DNA of 64,000 bases from Pseudodonghicola flavimaris (GCF_030164425.1 NZ_JASNJD010000016.1:1-64000); one strand, 5' to 3'. Positions 46,511-54,782 are shown, numbered from the stretch's first letter. Numbers and translations: made by a program. The notes: generated by a model not told the origin, from the letters alone.

Positions 46511-46643
46511 CGGCGCGCGTGCGATGGCGGGCCTGGCGCGAATTTCCCGGTTTTCAGGGCGATTGTGGATGTGGCGCGCGATCGCACCGCCGGTCGAAGC
46601 GCCGGTGCCGGGACGGGGCGCCGGCGGTCAGACCCCGGGGGAT

Positions 46644-46670
46644 GGCATGGCCGGGGGCGCCGGCCATGCC
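46644..46670 (-). terminator. Hairpin downstream of leuA
   Basis: GGCATGGCCG (46644-46653) pairs perfectly with CGGCCATGCC (46661-46670) around a seven-base loop, starting ten bases beyond the leuA stop. There is no T-run on the minus strand, so it may be a transcript-end stabiliser or a Rho-assisted end. Confidence 0.5.
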
Positions 46671-46680
46671 GAAGATGTGA

Positions 46681-48255
46681 TCAGCTCATGTCCTTGTAGG
46701 AGATTTCGCGGGCGTCGGCGCCGGGGCCTGCCTTTTCCCGCCGCACGGCCAGACGGTTCAGCGCGTTGACATAGGCGCGGGCCGAGGCGACCACGGTATC
46801 GGTATCGGCGGACTGGCCGGTGGTGATCATGCCGTCTTCCTCCAGCCGGACGCTGACGGTGGCCTGAGCATCGGTGCCCTCGGTCACCGCATGCACCTGA
46901 TAGAGCTGCAGCCGCGCGGCATTGGGGTAGATCGCCCGCACTGCCTTGAAGGTGGCATCGACCGGGCCGTCGCCATGTTCGGTGGCGATCACGTCCTTGC
47001 CGTCGACCTCCATCTCCAGCGTCGCCTCGGCCGGGCCGCCGGTGCCGCAGAGTACCTTGAGCGAGACGATCTGCAGCCGCTCGGCGGAGGGGTCGGCGGT
47101 GACGGTGACCAGGGCCATGATATCGTCGTCGTAGACCTCTTTCTTGCGGTCGGCGAGCGCCTTGAACCGCACGAAGATGTCTTTCAGCTGGTTGTCGCCC
47201 ACCTCGTAGCCGAGCTGCTTGAGCTTGTCGCGCAGCGCGGCGCGGCCCGAATGCTTGCCGAGCGGCAGGCTGGAGCCGGTGAGACCGACATCCTCGGGGC
47301 GCATGATCTCGAAGGTTTCCTTGTTCTTCAGCATGCCGTCCTGGTGGATGCCGGATTCATGCGCGAAGGCGTTCTTGCCGACGATGGCCTTGTTGAACTG
47401 CACCGGGAAGCCCGAGACGGTGGCGACACGGCGGGAGATATGCATGATCTTGGTGGTGTCGACGCCGGTGGACCAGGGCATGATGTCGTGGCGCACCTTC
47501 AGCGCCATCACCACCTCTTCCAGCGCGGTGTTGCCGGCACGTTCGCCCAGACCGTTGACGGTGCATTCGATCTGCCGGGCGCCGCCGGCGACGGCGGCCA
47601 GCGCGTTGGCGGTCGCCATGCCCAGGTCGTTGTGGCAATGGGTGGCGAAGATCACCTCATCGGCACCGGGCACGGTTTCGATCAGCTTGCGGATCAGCGT
47701 GGCGCTTTCTTCCGGCGCGGTATAGCCGACGGTATCGGGGATGTTGATGGTGGTGGCGCCGGCCTTGATGGCGATCTCCACCACGCGGCAGAGGTAATCC
47801 CATTCGGTCCGGGTGGCATCCATCGGCGACCATTGCACGTTGTCGCAGAGATTGCGGGCGTGGCTGACGGTCTCGTGGATTTTCTCCGCCATCTCGTCCA
47901 TCGTCAGGTTGGGGATGGCGCGGTGCAGCGGCGAGGTGCCGATAAAGGTGTGAATGCGCGGCTTGGCGGCATTCCGCACCGCCTCCCAGCAGCGGTCGAT
48001 ATCGGCGAAATTGGCCCGGGCGAGGCCGCAGATCACCGAATTTCGCGAATTCTTCGCGATCTCGGACACGGCGCGGAAATCGCCCTCCGAGGCGATGGGG
48101 AACCCGGCCTCGATGATATCGACGCCCATGTCGTCGAGCAGGCCGGCGATTTCCAGCTTCTCGTCGTGGGTCATGGTGGCGCCGGGGCTTTGTTCGCCGT
48201 CGCGCAGAGTCGTGTCGAAAATCAAGACGCGGTCTTGTTCGGAAGCATTGGTCAT
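46681..48255 (-). CDS. leuA: 2-Isopropylmalate synthase
   Basis: A 524-residue enzyme condensing 2-ketoisovalerate with acetyl-CoA, the first committed step of leucine synthesis. The N-terminal TIM barrel shows FDTTLRDGEQSPGATMTHDEK and the metal-binding THCHNDLGMATANALAAV near residue 202. The C-terminal regulatory domain, which binds leucine, begins around residue 390. Length matches the long leucine-inhibited form. Upstream lies a leader peptide rich in leucine and a strong hairpin, so expression is probably set by leucyl-tRNA supply. Confidence 0.96.
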   Translation of the reverse strand: MTNASEQDRVLIFDTTLRDGEQSPGATMTHDEKLEIAGLLDDMGVDIIEAGFPIASEGDFRAVSEIAKNSRNSVICGLARANFADIDRCWEAVRNAAKPRIHTFIGTSPLHRAIPNLTMDEMAEKIHETVSHARNLCDNVQWSPMDATRTEWDYLCRVVEIAIKAGATTINIPDTVGYTAPEESATLIRKLIETVPGADEVIFATHCHNDLGMATANALAAVAGGARQIECTVNGLGERAGNTALEEVVMALKVRHDIMPWSTGVDTTKIMHISRRVATVSGFPVQFNKAIVGKNAFAHESGIHQDGMLKNKETFEIMRPEDVGLTGSSLPLGKHSGRAALRDKLKQLGYEVGDNQLKDIFVRFKALADRKKEVYDDDIMALVTVTADPSAERLQIVSLKVLCGTGGPAEATLEMEVDGKDVIATEHGDGPVDATFKAVRAIYPNAARLQLYQVHAVTEGTDAQATVSVRLEEDGMITTGQSADTDTVVASARAYVNALNRLAVRREKAGPGADAREISYKDMS

Positions 48256-48289
48256 GTCGGTAACTTTCGTATCTGTCCTAAAGCCTAGT

Positions 48290-48341
48290 GGCGCGCAGGC
48301 GTCCTCCTCTGAGCGGGCGCGCCAAAGGGCACGCTCAGAGG
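48290..48341 (-). promoter_or_regulatory. leuA attenuator stem-loops
   Basis: On the minus strand CCTCTGAGCG (48341-48332) pairs perfectly with CGCTCAGAGG (48315-48306) around a 16-base loop; its 5' arm contains the leader-peptide stop codon. Part of that loop, GGCGCGC, can instead pair with GCGCGCC (48296-48290), an alternative that would trap the 3' arm of the first hairpin in its loop. Mutually exclusive folds coupled to a leucine-rich leader are the hallmark of attenuation. No T-run follows either hairpin. Confidence 0.65.
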
Positions 48342-48418
48342 CGGGTTAGGATCAGTAGGCCACGCAGCGACGCGCCGTTGGAAACGGTCGGGGTCGGGAT
48401 ATGCGCCTGGCTGGTCAT
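48335..48418 (-). CDS. leuA leader peptide
   Basis: A 27-codon frame with ATG at 48418 and TGA at 48337-48335. Its last ten residues contain four leucines (RGLLILTRL), two of them encoded by CTA, a rare codon in such high-GC DNA. There is no Shine-Dalgarno. A TATAAG box (48433-48428) ends nine bases before the ATG, so the transcript probably begins at or very near the start codon, as reported for the leaderless trp leader of rhizobia. The stop codon lies inside a strong hairpin upstream of leuA. It is too short for routine gene callers. Confidence 0.72.
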   Translation of the reverse strand: MTSQAHIPTPTVSNGASLRGLLILTRL

Positions 48419-48427
48419 GGGGCGCAG

Positions 48428-48460
48428 CTTATACGCCGATCCTGAGAAAGGGAAAGCCCA
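48428..48460 (-). promoter_or_regulatory. Predicted leuL-leuA promoter
   Basis: Minus strand: TATAAG (48433-48428) as a good -10 box, with a T-rich stretch (TTTCCCTTTCTC) where the -35 should be. There is no clear TTGACA. The start point would fall at about the leader ATG. Confidence 0.45.
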
Positions 48461-48667
48461 AAACGCCGCTGCACTGCGGCATGGGCCCGCGCGGGGGATT
48501 TCGGCCGGACTTGATCCTGGTCAGAAACCGCGGGCGATTGTCAGGTTATGATTTTTGCATATGTTCAAGAGGAGGGGTGGCGGCAATCCGCGGTGGCCCC
48601 GACCCGGAAACGGCAGGGGAGAGTCGTCTCAAGGGCGACGGAGGGCCGTTGATGAGGAGGATCGAAG

Positions 48668-49942
48668 ATGACACATGTCGTTGTCCTGGGCGCCGGTCTG
48701 GGCGGCACCATTCAGGCCTATGAGCTGCGCCAGTCGCTGGCCGAGACCGATCGGGTCACGGTGATATCGAACAAGCCCTATTTCCAGTTTACCCCCTCCA
48801 ACCCATGGGCCGGGATCGGCTGGCGCAAGAAGGAGGAGATCACCATCGATCTGGCACCGGTGATGGACCGGCGCGGCATCGAATTCATCTGCGACGCGGC
48901 CACCGGGCTCGACCCCGAGGCGCAGCGGATCCGGCTCGCCAGCGGCCGGGAGGTCGACTACGACTATCTGGTGATCGCCACCGGCCCCGATCTGGCCTTT
49001 GACGAGATCGAGGGCTTCGGGCCGCAGGGGCTGACCAATTCGATCTGCCATGTCGAGGACGCCGAGATCTCGAGCCGGAACTGGGAGGCGTTCTGCGCCA
49101 ACCCGGGCCCCATCGTGGTGGGGGCGGTGCAGGGGGCTTCCTGCTTCGGACCGGCCTATGAATACGCCATGACGCTGGATACCGATTTGCGCCGGCGCAA
49201 GATCCGCGACAAGGTGCCGATGACCTTTGTGACCTCGGAACCCTATGTGGGCCATATGGGGCTGAACGGGGTGGGCGATACCAAGGGCATGATGGAAAGC
49301 ATCATGCGCGATCGCGACATCAAGTGGATCACCAATGCCCGGGTCGACAAATTCGCCGATGGTACCGCCTTTGTGACCCAGGTGGACGACGATGGCGCCG
49401 ACAGGAAGACCTACGAGCTGCCTTTCTCCTATTCCATGATGCTGCCGGCCTTCCGCGGTATCCCGGCGCTGATGGGGATCGAGGGGCTGGTGAACCCGCG
49501 CGGTTTCGTGATCACCGACGATTATCAGCGCAACCCGACCTATCCCAATATCTTCGGGATCGGGGTTTGCATCGCCATCGCGCCGCCGGAGCCGACCCCG
49601 GTGCCGACCGGTGTGCCGAAGACCGGCTTTATGATCGAAAGCATGGTGACGGCGACGGCGCGGAACATCCCGCTGCTGATCGAGGGCAAGGAGCCGGTCT
49701 ATCAGCCGACCTGGAACGCGCTGTGCCTGGCGGATTTCGGCGACCGGGGCGCGGCCTTCCTGGCAATGCCGCAGCTGCCGCCGCGCAATCTCAACTGGGC
49801 CTCCGAAGGGCGCTGGGTGCATTGGGCGAAGCTGGTCTTCGAATGGTATTTCATGCGCAAGATTCGCACCGGGGTGAGCGAACCCTTCTATGAGCGGTTC
49901 GTGATGAAGCTGGCCAAAATCCACAAGCTGAAGGGGGAATAG
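48668..49942 (+). CDS. sqr: Sulfide:quinone oxidoreductase
   Basis: A 424-residue FAD enzyme of the type I SQR group, oxidising sulfide to sulfur or polysulfide and passing electrons to the quinone pool at the membrane. FAD is bound by VVLGAGLGGTIQAYEL at the N terminus. Three cysteines fall at residues 127, 159 and 353, the same numbers as the catalytic cysteines known in the Rhodobacter capsulatus enzyme. AGGAGG lies upstream of the ATG. An AcuR-like regulator follows on the same strand but has its own operator. Flavocytochrome c sulfide dehydrogenase is excluded by the lack of a signal peptide. Confidence 0.88.
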   Translation: MTHVVVLGAGLGGTIQAYELRQSLAETDRVTVISNKPYFQFTPSNPWAGIGWRKKEEITIDLAPVMDRRGIEFICDAATGLDPEAQRIRLASGREVDYDYLVIATGPDLAFDEIEGFGPQGLTNSICHVEDAEISSRNWEAFCANPGPIVVGAVQGASCFGPAYEYAMTLDTDLRRRKIRDKVPMTFVTSEPYVGHMGLNGVGDTKGMMESIMRDRDIKWITNARVDKFADGTAFVTQVDDDGADRKTYELPFSYSMMLPAFRGIPALMGIEGLVNPRGFVITDDYQRNPTYPNIFGIGVCIAIAPPEPTPVPTGVPKTGFMIESMVTATARNIPLLIEGKEPVYQPTWNALCLADFGDRGAAFLAMPQLPPRNLNWASEGRWVHWAKLVFEWYFMRKIRTGVSEPFYERFVMKLAKIHKLKGE

Positions 49943-49980
49943 CAGGCAGCAGCGACGGCGGGAAAAGCCGGGCGTTGATT

Positions 49981-50003
49981 TTATTAGACGTTCGGTCTAA
50001 TAA
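49981..50003. promoter_or_regulatory. AcuR-type operator palindrome
   Basis: TTATTAGAC-GTTCG-GTCTAATAA is a perfect inverted repeat with nine-base arms, in an AT-rich patch six bases before the start codon of the TetR-family gene. It is a textbook position for autorepression. Confidence 0.75.
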
Positions 50004-50009
50004 ACCTGT

Positions 50010-50654
50010 ATGACCCGGACCGAAGCCGCCCCCCGCAAGCGTGGCCGCCCCCGCAAGACGGAGGCGGAGCTGACGGAAACACGTGGCAGGCTGATCCGCG
50101 CCGGTGTCGCGACGCTGACGGAAAAGGGCTTTTCCGCGGTCGGGATCGAGGAAATCCTGCAGGCGGCGGCGATGCCCAAGGGCTCTTTCTACTACTATTT
50201 CGCCAGCAAGGAGGCCTTCGGGCTGGAGCTGATCGCCGCCTACGCCGGCTATTTCGCGCGCAAGCTGGACCGCTGGTTCCTGGACGAGACGGTGCAACCG
50301 CTGCAACGGCTGGTGAATTTCACCGAGGATGCCCGCGACGGCATGGCGCGTCACGGTTTCGCCCGGGGCTGTCTGGTCGGCAATCTGGGGCAGGAGATGG
50401 GGACGCTGCCGGAATCGTTTCGCGCCGCTTTGATGCAGGTGTTCGATGACTGGCAGGCGCGGACCGCCGCCTGTCTGCGCAGGGCCCAGGCCGCCGGAGA
50501 GATCGCCGCCGGGCGCGACTGCGACGAGCTGGCGGCGGTGTTCTGGATCGGATGGGAGGGGGCGGTGCTGCGCGCCAAGCTGGAGCGTCGCGCGGCCCCG
50601 CTGGAGATTTTCGCAAGGGGCTATTTCGCCGGCCTGACCGGCAACGCGCCCTGA
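50010..50654 (+). CDS. TetR family transcriptional repressor, AcuR-like
   Basis: A 214-residue repressor. A basic RKRGRPRKTEAEL tail precedes the N-terminal helix-turn-helix (GIEEILQAAAMPKGSFYYYF). The ligand domain carries GMARHGFARGCLVGNLGQEMG and FWIGWEGAVLRAKLE, as in AcuR of Rhodobacter sphaeroides, which responds to acrylate and controls dimethylsulfoniopropionate cleavage genes. No acuI or ddd gene is adjacent, so the inducer here is not settled. The operator covers the leader, leaving almost no room for a ribosome-binding site. Confidence 0.85.
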   Translation: MTRTEAAPRKRGRPRKTEAELTETRGRLIRAGVATLTEKGFSAVGIEEILQAAAMPKGSFYYYFASKEAFGLELIAAYAGYFARKLDRWFLDETVQPLQRLVNFTEDARDGMARHGFARGCLVGNLGQEMGTLPESFRAALMQVFDDWQARTAACLRRAQAAGEIAAGRDCDELAAVFWIGWEGAVLRAKLERRAAPLEIFARGYFAGLTGNAP

Positions 50655-50681
50655 ACCCGGACAATTTGGGGGAGGAGACCC

Positions 50682-50752
50682 ATGAACAGATCACACGACA
50701 GCGACTGAGCCCGCACGGCGCCGCGCAGGACCGGCCCCCGGAAGGAGGGGGC
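50682..50752 (+). other. Leader with eight-residue mini-ORF and hairpin
   Basis: GGGGGAGGAG precedes an ATG at 50682 that opens a nine-codon frame (MNRSHDSD, stop at 50706-50708). Twenty-five bases on, GCCCCC (50734-50739) pairs with GGGGGC (50747-50752). It lies between the repressor and the AhpD-like gene. It may be a remnant of a truncated gene or a translated leader. Confidence 0.35.
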
Positions 50753-50837
50753 GGGCGGGGCCTTGGTGCCGCCGCCGTGCTGCGTCCGTTTCCAGATATA
50801 CCCAGACGATGATTTTACCCCACAGGAGGTTTACCCC

Positions 50838-51407
50838 GTGACATCCGCCCCGATCAGCCGCTTTCCGGTGCCCGCTCTCGATGAGATGCCGGAGGATATC
50901 CGCAACCGCATTCTCGCGGTGCAGGAGAAATCCGGCTTCATCCCCAATGTCTTTCTCGTGCTGGCCCATCGGCCGGACGAATTCCGTGCTTTCTTCGCCT
51001 ATCACGATGCGCTGATGGACAAGCCCGGCAATCTGACCAAGGCCGAGCGTGAGATGATCGTGGTGGCGACCTCGAACGCCAACCAGTGCCAGTATTGCGT
51101 CGTGGCGCATGGGGCGATCCTGCGGATCAGGGCGAAGAACCCGCAGATCGCCGATCAGGTTGCGGTCAACTATCGCAAGGCCGATATCACTCCGCGGCAG
51201 CGGGCGATGCTGGATTTCGCCATGAAGGTGTCGCAGGAGGCACATCAGGTCGGCGAGGCGGATTTCGACACCCTGGCCGGCCACGGGTTCGAGCCGGAGG
51301 ATGTCTGGGACATCGCCGGCATCGCCGCCTTCTTCGGGCTGTCGAACCGGATGGCCAATGTCACCAGCATGCGGCCCAACGACGAATTCTATGCCATGGG
51401 CCGCTGA
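50838..51407 (+). CDS. Peroxidase-related CMD/AhpD-like protein
   Basis: A 189-residue carboxymuconolactone-decarboxylase-fold protein of the AhpD/uncharacterised peroxidase-related group. CQYCVVAHG near residue 83 is the redox CxxC-xxxH motif. ISRFPVPALDEMPEDIRNRI at the start is typical. A GTG at 50838 is the start: AGGAGG lies seven bases upstream and no ATG is suitable. It probably reduces peroxides or serves as a thiol disulfide reductase. It follows the AcuR-like gene and may be its target. A strong terminator ends it. Confidence 0.83.
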   Translation: MTSAPISRFPVPALDEMPEDIRNRILAVQEKSGFIPNVFLVLAHRPDEFRAFFAYHDALMDKPGNLTKAEREMIVVATSNANQCQYCVVAHGAILRIRAKNPQIADQVAVNYRKADITPRQRAMLDFAMKVSQEAHQVGEADFDTLAGHGFEPEDVWDIAGIAAFFGLSNRMANVTSMRPNDEFYAMGR

Positions 51408-51450
51408 GGCGCCCGATCCGGCTGGCCCTGAGAGCCGCCGAAAGACCGAA

Positions 51451-51474
51451 GGGGGCCTTGCAGGGCCCCCTTTT
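51451..51474 (+). terminator. Rho-independent terminator after the AhpD-like gene
   Basis: GGGGGCC (51451-51457) pairs with GGCCCCC (51464-51470) around a six-base loop and runs into TTTT. AA precedes the stem, so it could also work for the convergent MORN gene. Confidence 0.88.
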
Positions 51475-51506
51475 CCGTCTTCGCGATTTACCGCTCTGTG
51501 TCCGGC

Positions 51507-52919
51507 TCAGCCGCCGTTCTTCAGGGCGCCGTTTTCCCAGGTGCCGCTGGCCTCTTGTCCGGTGGCATAGCGCATGGTGCCCTCGCCCTGCCGTTTGCCG
51601 TTGCGGAACATGCCTTCGTAGACATCGCCATTGGCATAGGTGGCCACGCCCTGGCCGTTGATCTCGCCGCCCGACCACTGGCCCTTGTAGCGGAAGCCGT
51701 CGGCCATCGCGATTTCGCCCTCGCCATCGCGCTGGCCGCCGACGAACTGGCCGGTATAGACCGAGCCGTCGGCATAGGTGGCCTTGCCCTGACCGTGGCG
51801 CTGACCGTCTTTCCAGTCGCCTTCGTAGCGGTAGCCGTCGGCATAGGTCATCACGCCGTAGCCGTCGTTCTTGGCGTTCTTGAAGCCGCCCTTGTAGGTG
51901 ATGCCGTTGGTGTAGCTGGCGGTGCCCTCGCCGTCGATCACCCCGGCCTTCCACTCGCCCTCATAGGTCGAGCCGTCGGGATAGGTGATCTTGCCGGTGC
52001 CATCGGCCAGATCGGCGCGGAACTGGCCTTCGTAGATCGAGCCGTCGGGATAGGTGACGCGGCCCTGGCCCTCGATCTGCCCGGCGACCCAGGACCCGGT
52101 GTAGACATAGCCGTCCTGACCGGTGAAGGTGCCCTGTCCATGGCGGCGGTCGTCGGCGAAATCGCCCTCATAGGTGTCGCCGTTGGCATAGGTGACCTTG
52201 CCTTTGCCCTCGCGCCGGCCGGCGACCAGCTCACCGATATAGATATCGCCGTTGGGCTGGGTCAGCGTGCCCTTGCCGCTGATCTGGCCATCGACCCAGG
52301 TGCCGACATAGGTCAGACCGTCGGGCAGCGTCAGCGTGCCCTGGCCGTCGCGCTGGCCGGCCTTGATCTCGCCGTCGTAGATGGCGCCGTCGGGATAGGT
52401 GATCACCCCGTGGCCCTGTTTTTCGCCATTCACCCAGTCGCCGCGATATTCGTATCCGCCGGGGCTGGTCATCACCCCGTAGCCATTGTGCTGAGCGTTC
52501 AGAAAGCTGCCCTCGTAGCGCACGCCATTGGCATAGGTCGCCACGCCCTGGCCGTTGATCACCCCATCGACCCATTCGCCCTCATAGGTGCCGCCGTCGG
52601 AAAAGGTGATCTTGCCCAGCCCGTTGGGTTTGCCCTTGGCGAAATCCCCCTCGTAGACCGAGCCGTTGGGGAAGCGCGCGGTGCCCTTGCCGCGGATCTC
52701 GCCATCGACCCAGTCGCCGCTGTACTCATAGCCGTTGGGCAGACGGTAGGTGCCCTTGCCGTGCTGCAATCCGCCGCGGAAAGTGCCCTCGTAGACGCCG
52801 CCGATATCGTCTTCGGTGGTCAGAACCTGACCGTCCTGCGCCGCTGCCGTGCCGGCCAGCGCCCCGGTCAGTGCCAGGCCGGTCGCTGCCGCCGCCAATG
52901 CCTTGCCAAACTGTTTCAT
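51507..52919 (-). CDS. Exported MORN-repeat protein
   Basis: A 470-residue protein with a Sec signal peptide (LAAAATGLALTGALAGTAAA, cleavage before QDG) and then 18 complete 23-residue MORN repeats plus a degenerate 19th. Units follow GxxYxGxWxxGxxxGxGxxxYxxG. Repeats 1-9 align with 10-18, most clearly 4-6 with 13-15 (both pass through NGYGVMT or DGYGVMT), so the array arose by duplicating a block of nine. MORN proteins bind other proteins or lipids; this one would act in the periplasm or outside. Function unknown. Confidence 0.9.
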   Translation of the reverse strand: MKQFGKALAAAATGLALTGALAGTAAAQDGQVLTTEDDIGGVYEGTFRGGLQHGKGTYRLPNGYEYSGDWVDGEIRGKGTARFPNGSVYEGDFAKGKPNGLGKITFSDGGTYEGEWVDGVINGQGVATYANGVRYEGSFLNAQHNGYGVMTSPGGYEYRGDWVNGEKQGHGVITYPDGAIYDGEIKAGQRDGQGTLTLPDGLTYVGTWVDGQISGKGTLTQPNGDIYIGELVAGRREGKGKVTYANGDTYEGDFADDRRHGQGTFTGQDGYVYTGSWVAGQIEGQGRVTYPDGSIYEGQFRADLADGTGKITYPDGSTYEGEWKAGVIDGEGTASYTNGITYKGGFKNAKNDGYGVMTYADGYRYEGDWKDGQRHGQGKATYADGSVYTGQFVGGQRDGEGEIAMADGFRYKGQWSGGEINGQGVATYANGDVYEGMFRNGKRQGEGTMRYATGQEASGTWENGALKNGG

Positions 52920-53111
52920 CGGATATCCTGCTTGCCTCGACTGCCGCTGTGCTGCGCTCTGACTGCTCTGCGGCGCCTCTAGAAACTAGGCGAGGGGCAG
53001 GGGACAGGCAATGTCTTTTGCGGTGACTTTGCGGCTGTGGCCTTCCCCTCGGGGCGGGATCTGTTAAATGGCCTTGAGGGCATTTGCGACGAAGAAAGAC
53101 GCGAGGACAGG

Positions 53112-54782
53112 ATGCAAGAGGCGATGTCGGACCGGTTCCGTGTCACGCTGGCGCAGGCCAACCCGGTGATGGGCGACCTGAAGGGCAATGCGGCGCAGGC
53201 GCTGGCGGCCTGGCGGGAGGGGCGCGCGGCGGGGGCCGATCTGGTGGCGCTGCCGGAGATGTTCATCACCGGCTACAACACCCAGGATCTGGTGATGAAA
53301 CCGGCGTTTCACCGCGATGCCATTGCCGAGGTTCAGGCGCTGGCGGCGCAGATCACCGACGGTCCGGCCCTGGCCATCGGCGGCCCCTGGGTCGAGGACG
53401 GCCAGCTGTTCAACGCCTATTTCATCCTCAAGGGCGGCAAGATCGCCAGCCGGATGCTGAAGCACAACCTGCCCAACGAGCTGGTCTTCGACGAGGTGCG
53501 GATCTTCGATTCCGGTCCGCTCGGCGGCCCCTATTCGGTGGGCAATACCCGCATCGGCAGTCCGATCTGCGAAGACGCCTGGCATGAGGAAGTGCCGGAG
53601 ACGCTGGCCGAGACCGGGGCGGAATTCCTGCTGGTGCCCAACGGGTCGCCTTATTATCGCGGCAAGCACGACGTCCGGCTGGCGCATATGGTCTCCCGCG
53701 TGGTTGAGACCGGGCTGCCGCTGATCTATCTGAACATGGTCGGCGGTCAGGACGATCAGGTCTTTGACGGCGCCAGCTTCGGGCTGAACCCGGGCGGTGA
53801 GCTGGCGTTTCAGCTGCCGCAGTTCGACGAGGCGCTGGTGCATGTCGATCTGGCGCGCGGCCCGGACGGCTGGCGCATCCTGCGAGGCGAGGAGCATGTC
53901 CATGCCTCCGAATGGGAGCAGGACTATCGTGTGATGGTGCAGTCGCTGCGCGACTACATGGGCAAGACCGGCTTCTCCAAGGTGCTGCTGGGCCTCTCGG
54001 GCGGGATCGATTCGGCCATTGTCGCGGCCATTGCCGTCGATGCGCTGGGGGCGGAGAATGTGCGCTGCGTCATGCTGCCGTCGGAATACACCAGCCCGGA
54101 GTCGCTGGAGGATGCCGAGGCCGTCGCCAAGGCCCTGGGCTGTCGCTACGACTATGTGCCGATCACCGAGGGCCGGGCGGCGATCACCAACACGCTGGCG
54201 CCGCTCTTCGCCGGGCGGGAGCCCGACCTGGCCGAGGAAAACATCCAGTCGCGGTTGCGCGGTCTGCTGTTGATGGCGCTGTCGAACAAGTTCGGCGAGA
54301 TGTTGCTGACTACCGGCAACAAATCCGAGGTGGCGGTGGGCTATGCCACCATCTACGGCGATATGGCTGGCGGCTATAACCCGATCAAGGATCTCTACAA
54401 GACCCGGGTGTTCGAGACCTGCCGCTGGCGCAACGCCAACCATCGGCCCTGGATGAAGGGACCGGCGGGCGAGGTGATCGCGCCGCGTGTCATCGACAAG
54501 CCGCCGAGCGCCGAGCTGCGCGCCGACCAGAAGGACAGCGACAGCCTGCCGGACTATCCGGAACTGGATGCGATCCTGGATATTCTGGTCGATCAGGACG
54601 GATCCATCGCCGATTGCGTCGCCGCCGGCTTCGATCGGGCCACCGCCAAACGGGTGGAGCATCTGCTCTATATCAGCGAATACAAACGCTTCCAGTCGGC
54701 GCCCGGGGCCCGGCTGACCAAACGGGCGTTCTGGCTGGACCGGCGCTATCCCATCGTCAACCGCTGGCGCGATCCGTCCTGA
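53112..54782 (+). CDS. nadE: Glutamine-dependent NAD+ synthetase
   Basis: A 556-residue fusion of an N-terminal nitrilase-fold glutaminase and a C-terminal synthetase. The Glu-Lys-Cys triad is seen in LPEMFITGYN, LKHNLPN and SPICEDAWHEE. The ATP PP-loop is LGLSGGIDSAIVAAIAVDAL near residue 300, with TTGNKSEVAVGYATIYGD further on. It amidates deamido-NAD using glutamine. Starts at 53112 (AGGACAGG upstream) and 53124 are both possible. It is transcribed away from the MORN gene. Confidence 0.95.
   Translation: MQEAMSDRFRVTLAQANPVMGDLKGNAAQALAAWREGRAAGADLVALPEMFITGYNTQDLVMKPAFHRDAIAEVQALAAQITDGPALAIGGPWVEDGQLFNAYFILKGGKIASRMLKHNLPNELVFDEVRIFDSGPLGGPYSVGNTRIGSPICEDAWHEEVPETLAETGAEFLLVPNGSPYYRGKHDVRLAHMVSRVVETGLPLIYLNMVGGQDDQVFDGASFGLNPGGELAFQLPQFDEALVHVDLARGPDGWRILRGEEHVHASEWEQDYRVMVQSLRDYMGKTGFSKVLLGLSGGIDSAIVAAIAVDALGAENVRCVMLPSEYTSPESLEDAEAVAKALGCRYDYVPITEGRAAITNTLAPLFAGREPDLAEENIQSRLRGLLLMALSNKFGEMLLTTGNKSEVAVGYATIYGDMAGGYNPIKDLYKTRVFETCRWRNANHRPWMKGPAGEVIAPRVIDKPPSAELRADQKDSDSLPDYPELDAILDILVDQDGSIADCVAAGFDRATAKRVEHLLYISEYKRFQSAPGARLTKRAFWLDRRYPIVNRWRDPS

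Noticed and set aside
51507-52919. Possible DNA tandem repeat or CRISPR-like periodicity
   Set aside because: The 69-base period is explained by the 23-residue MORN repeats of an intact gene, and units differ in DNA sequence.
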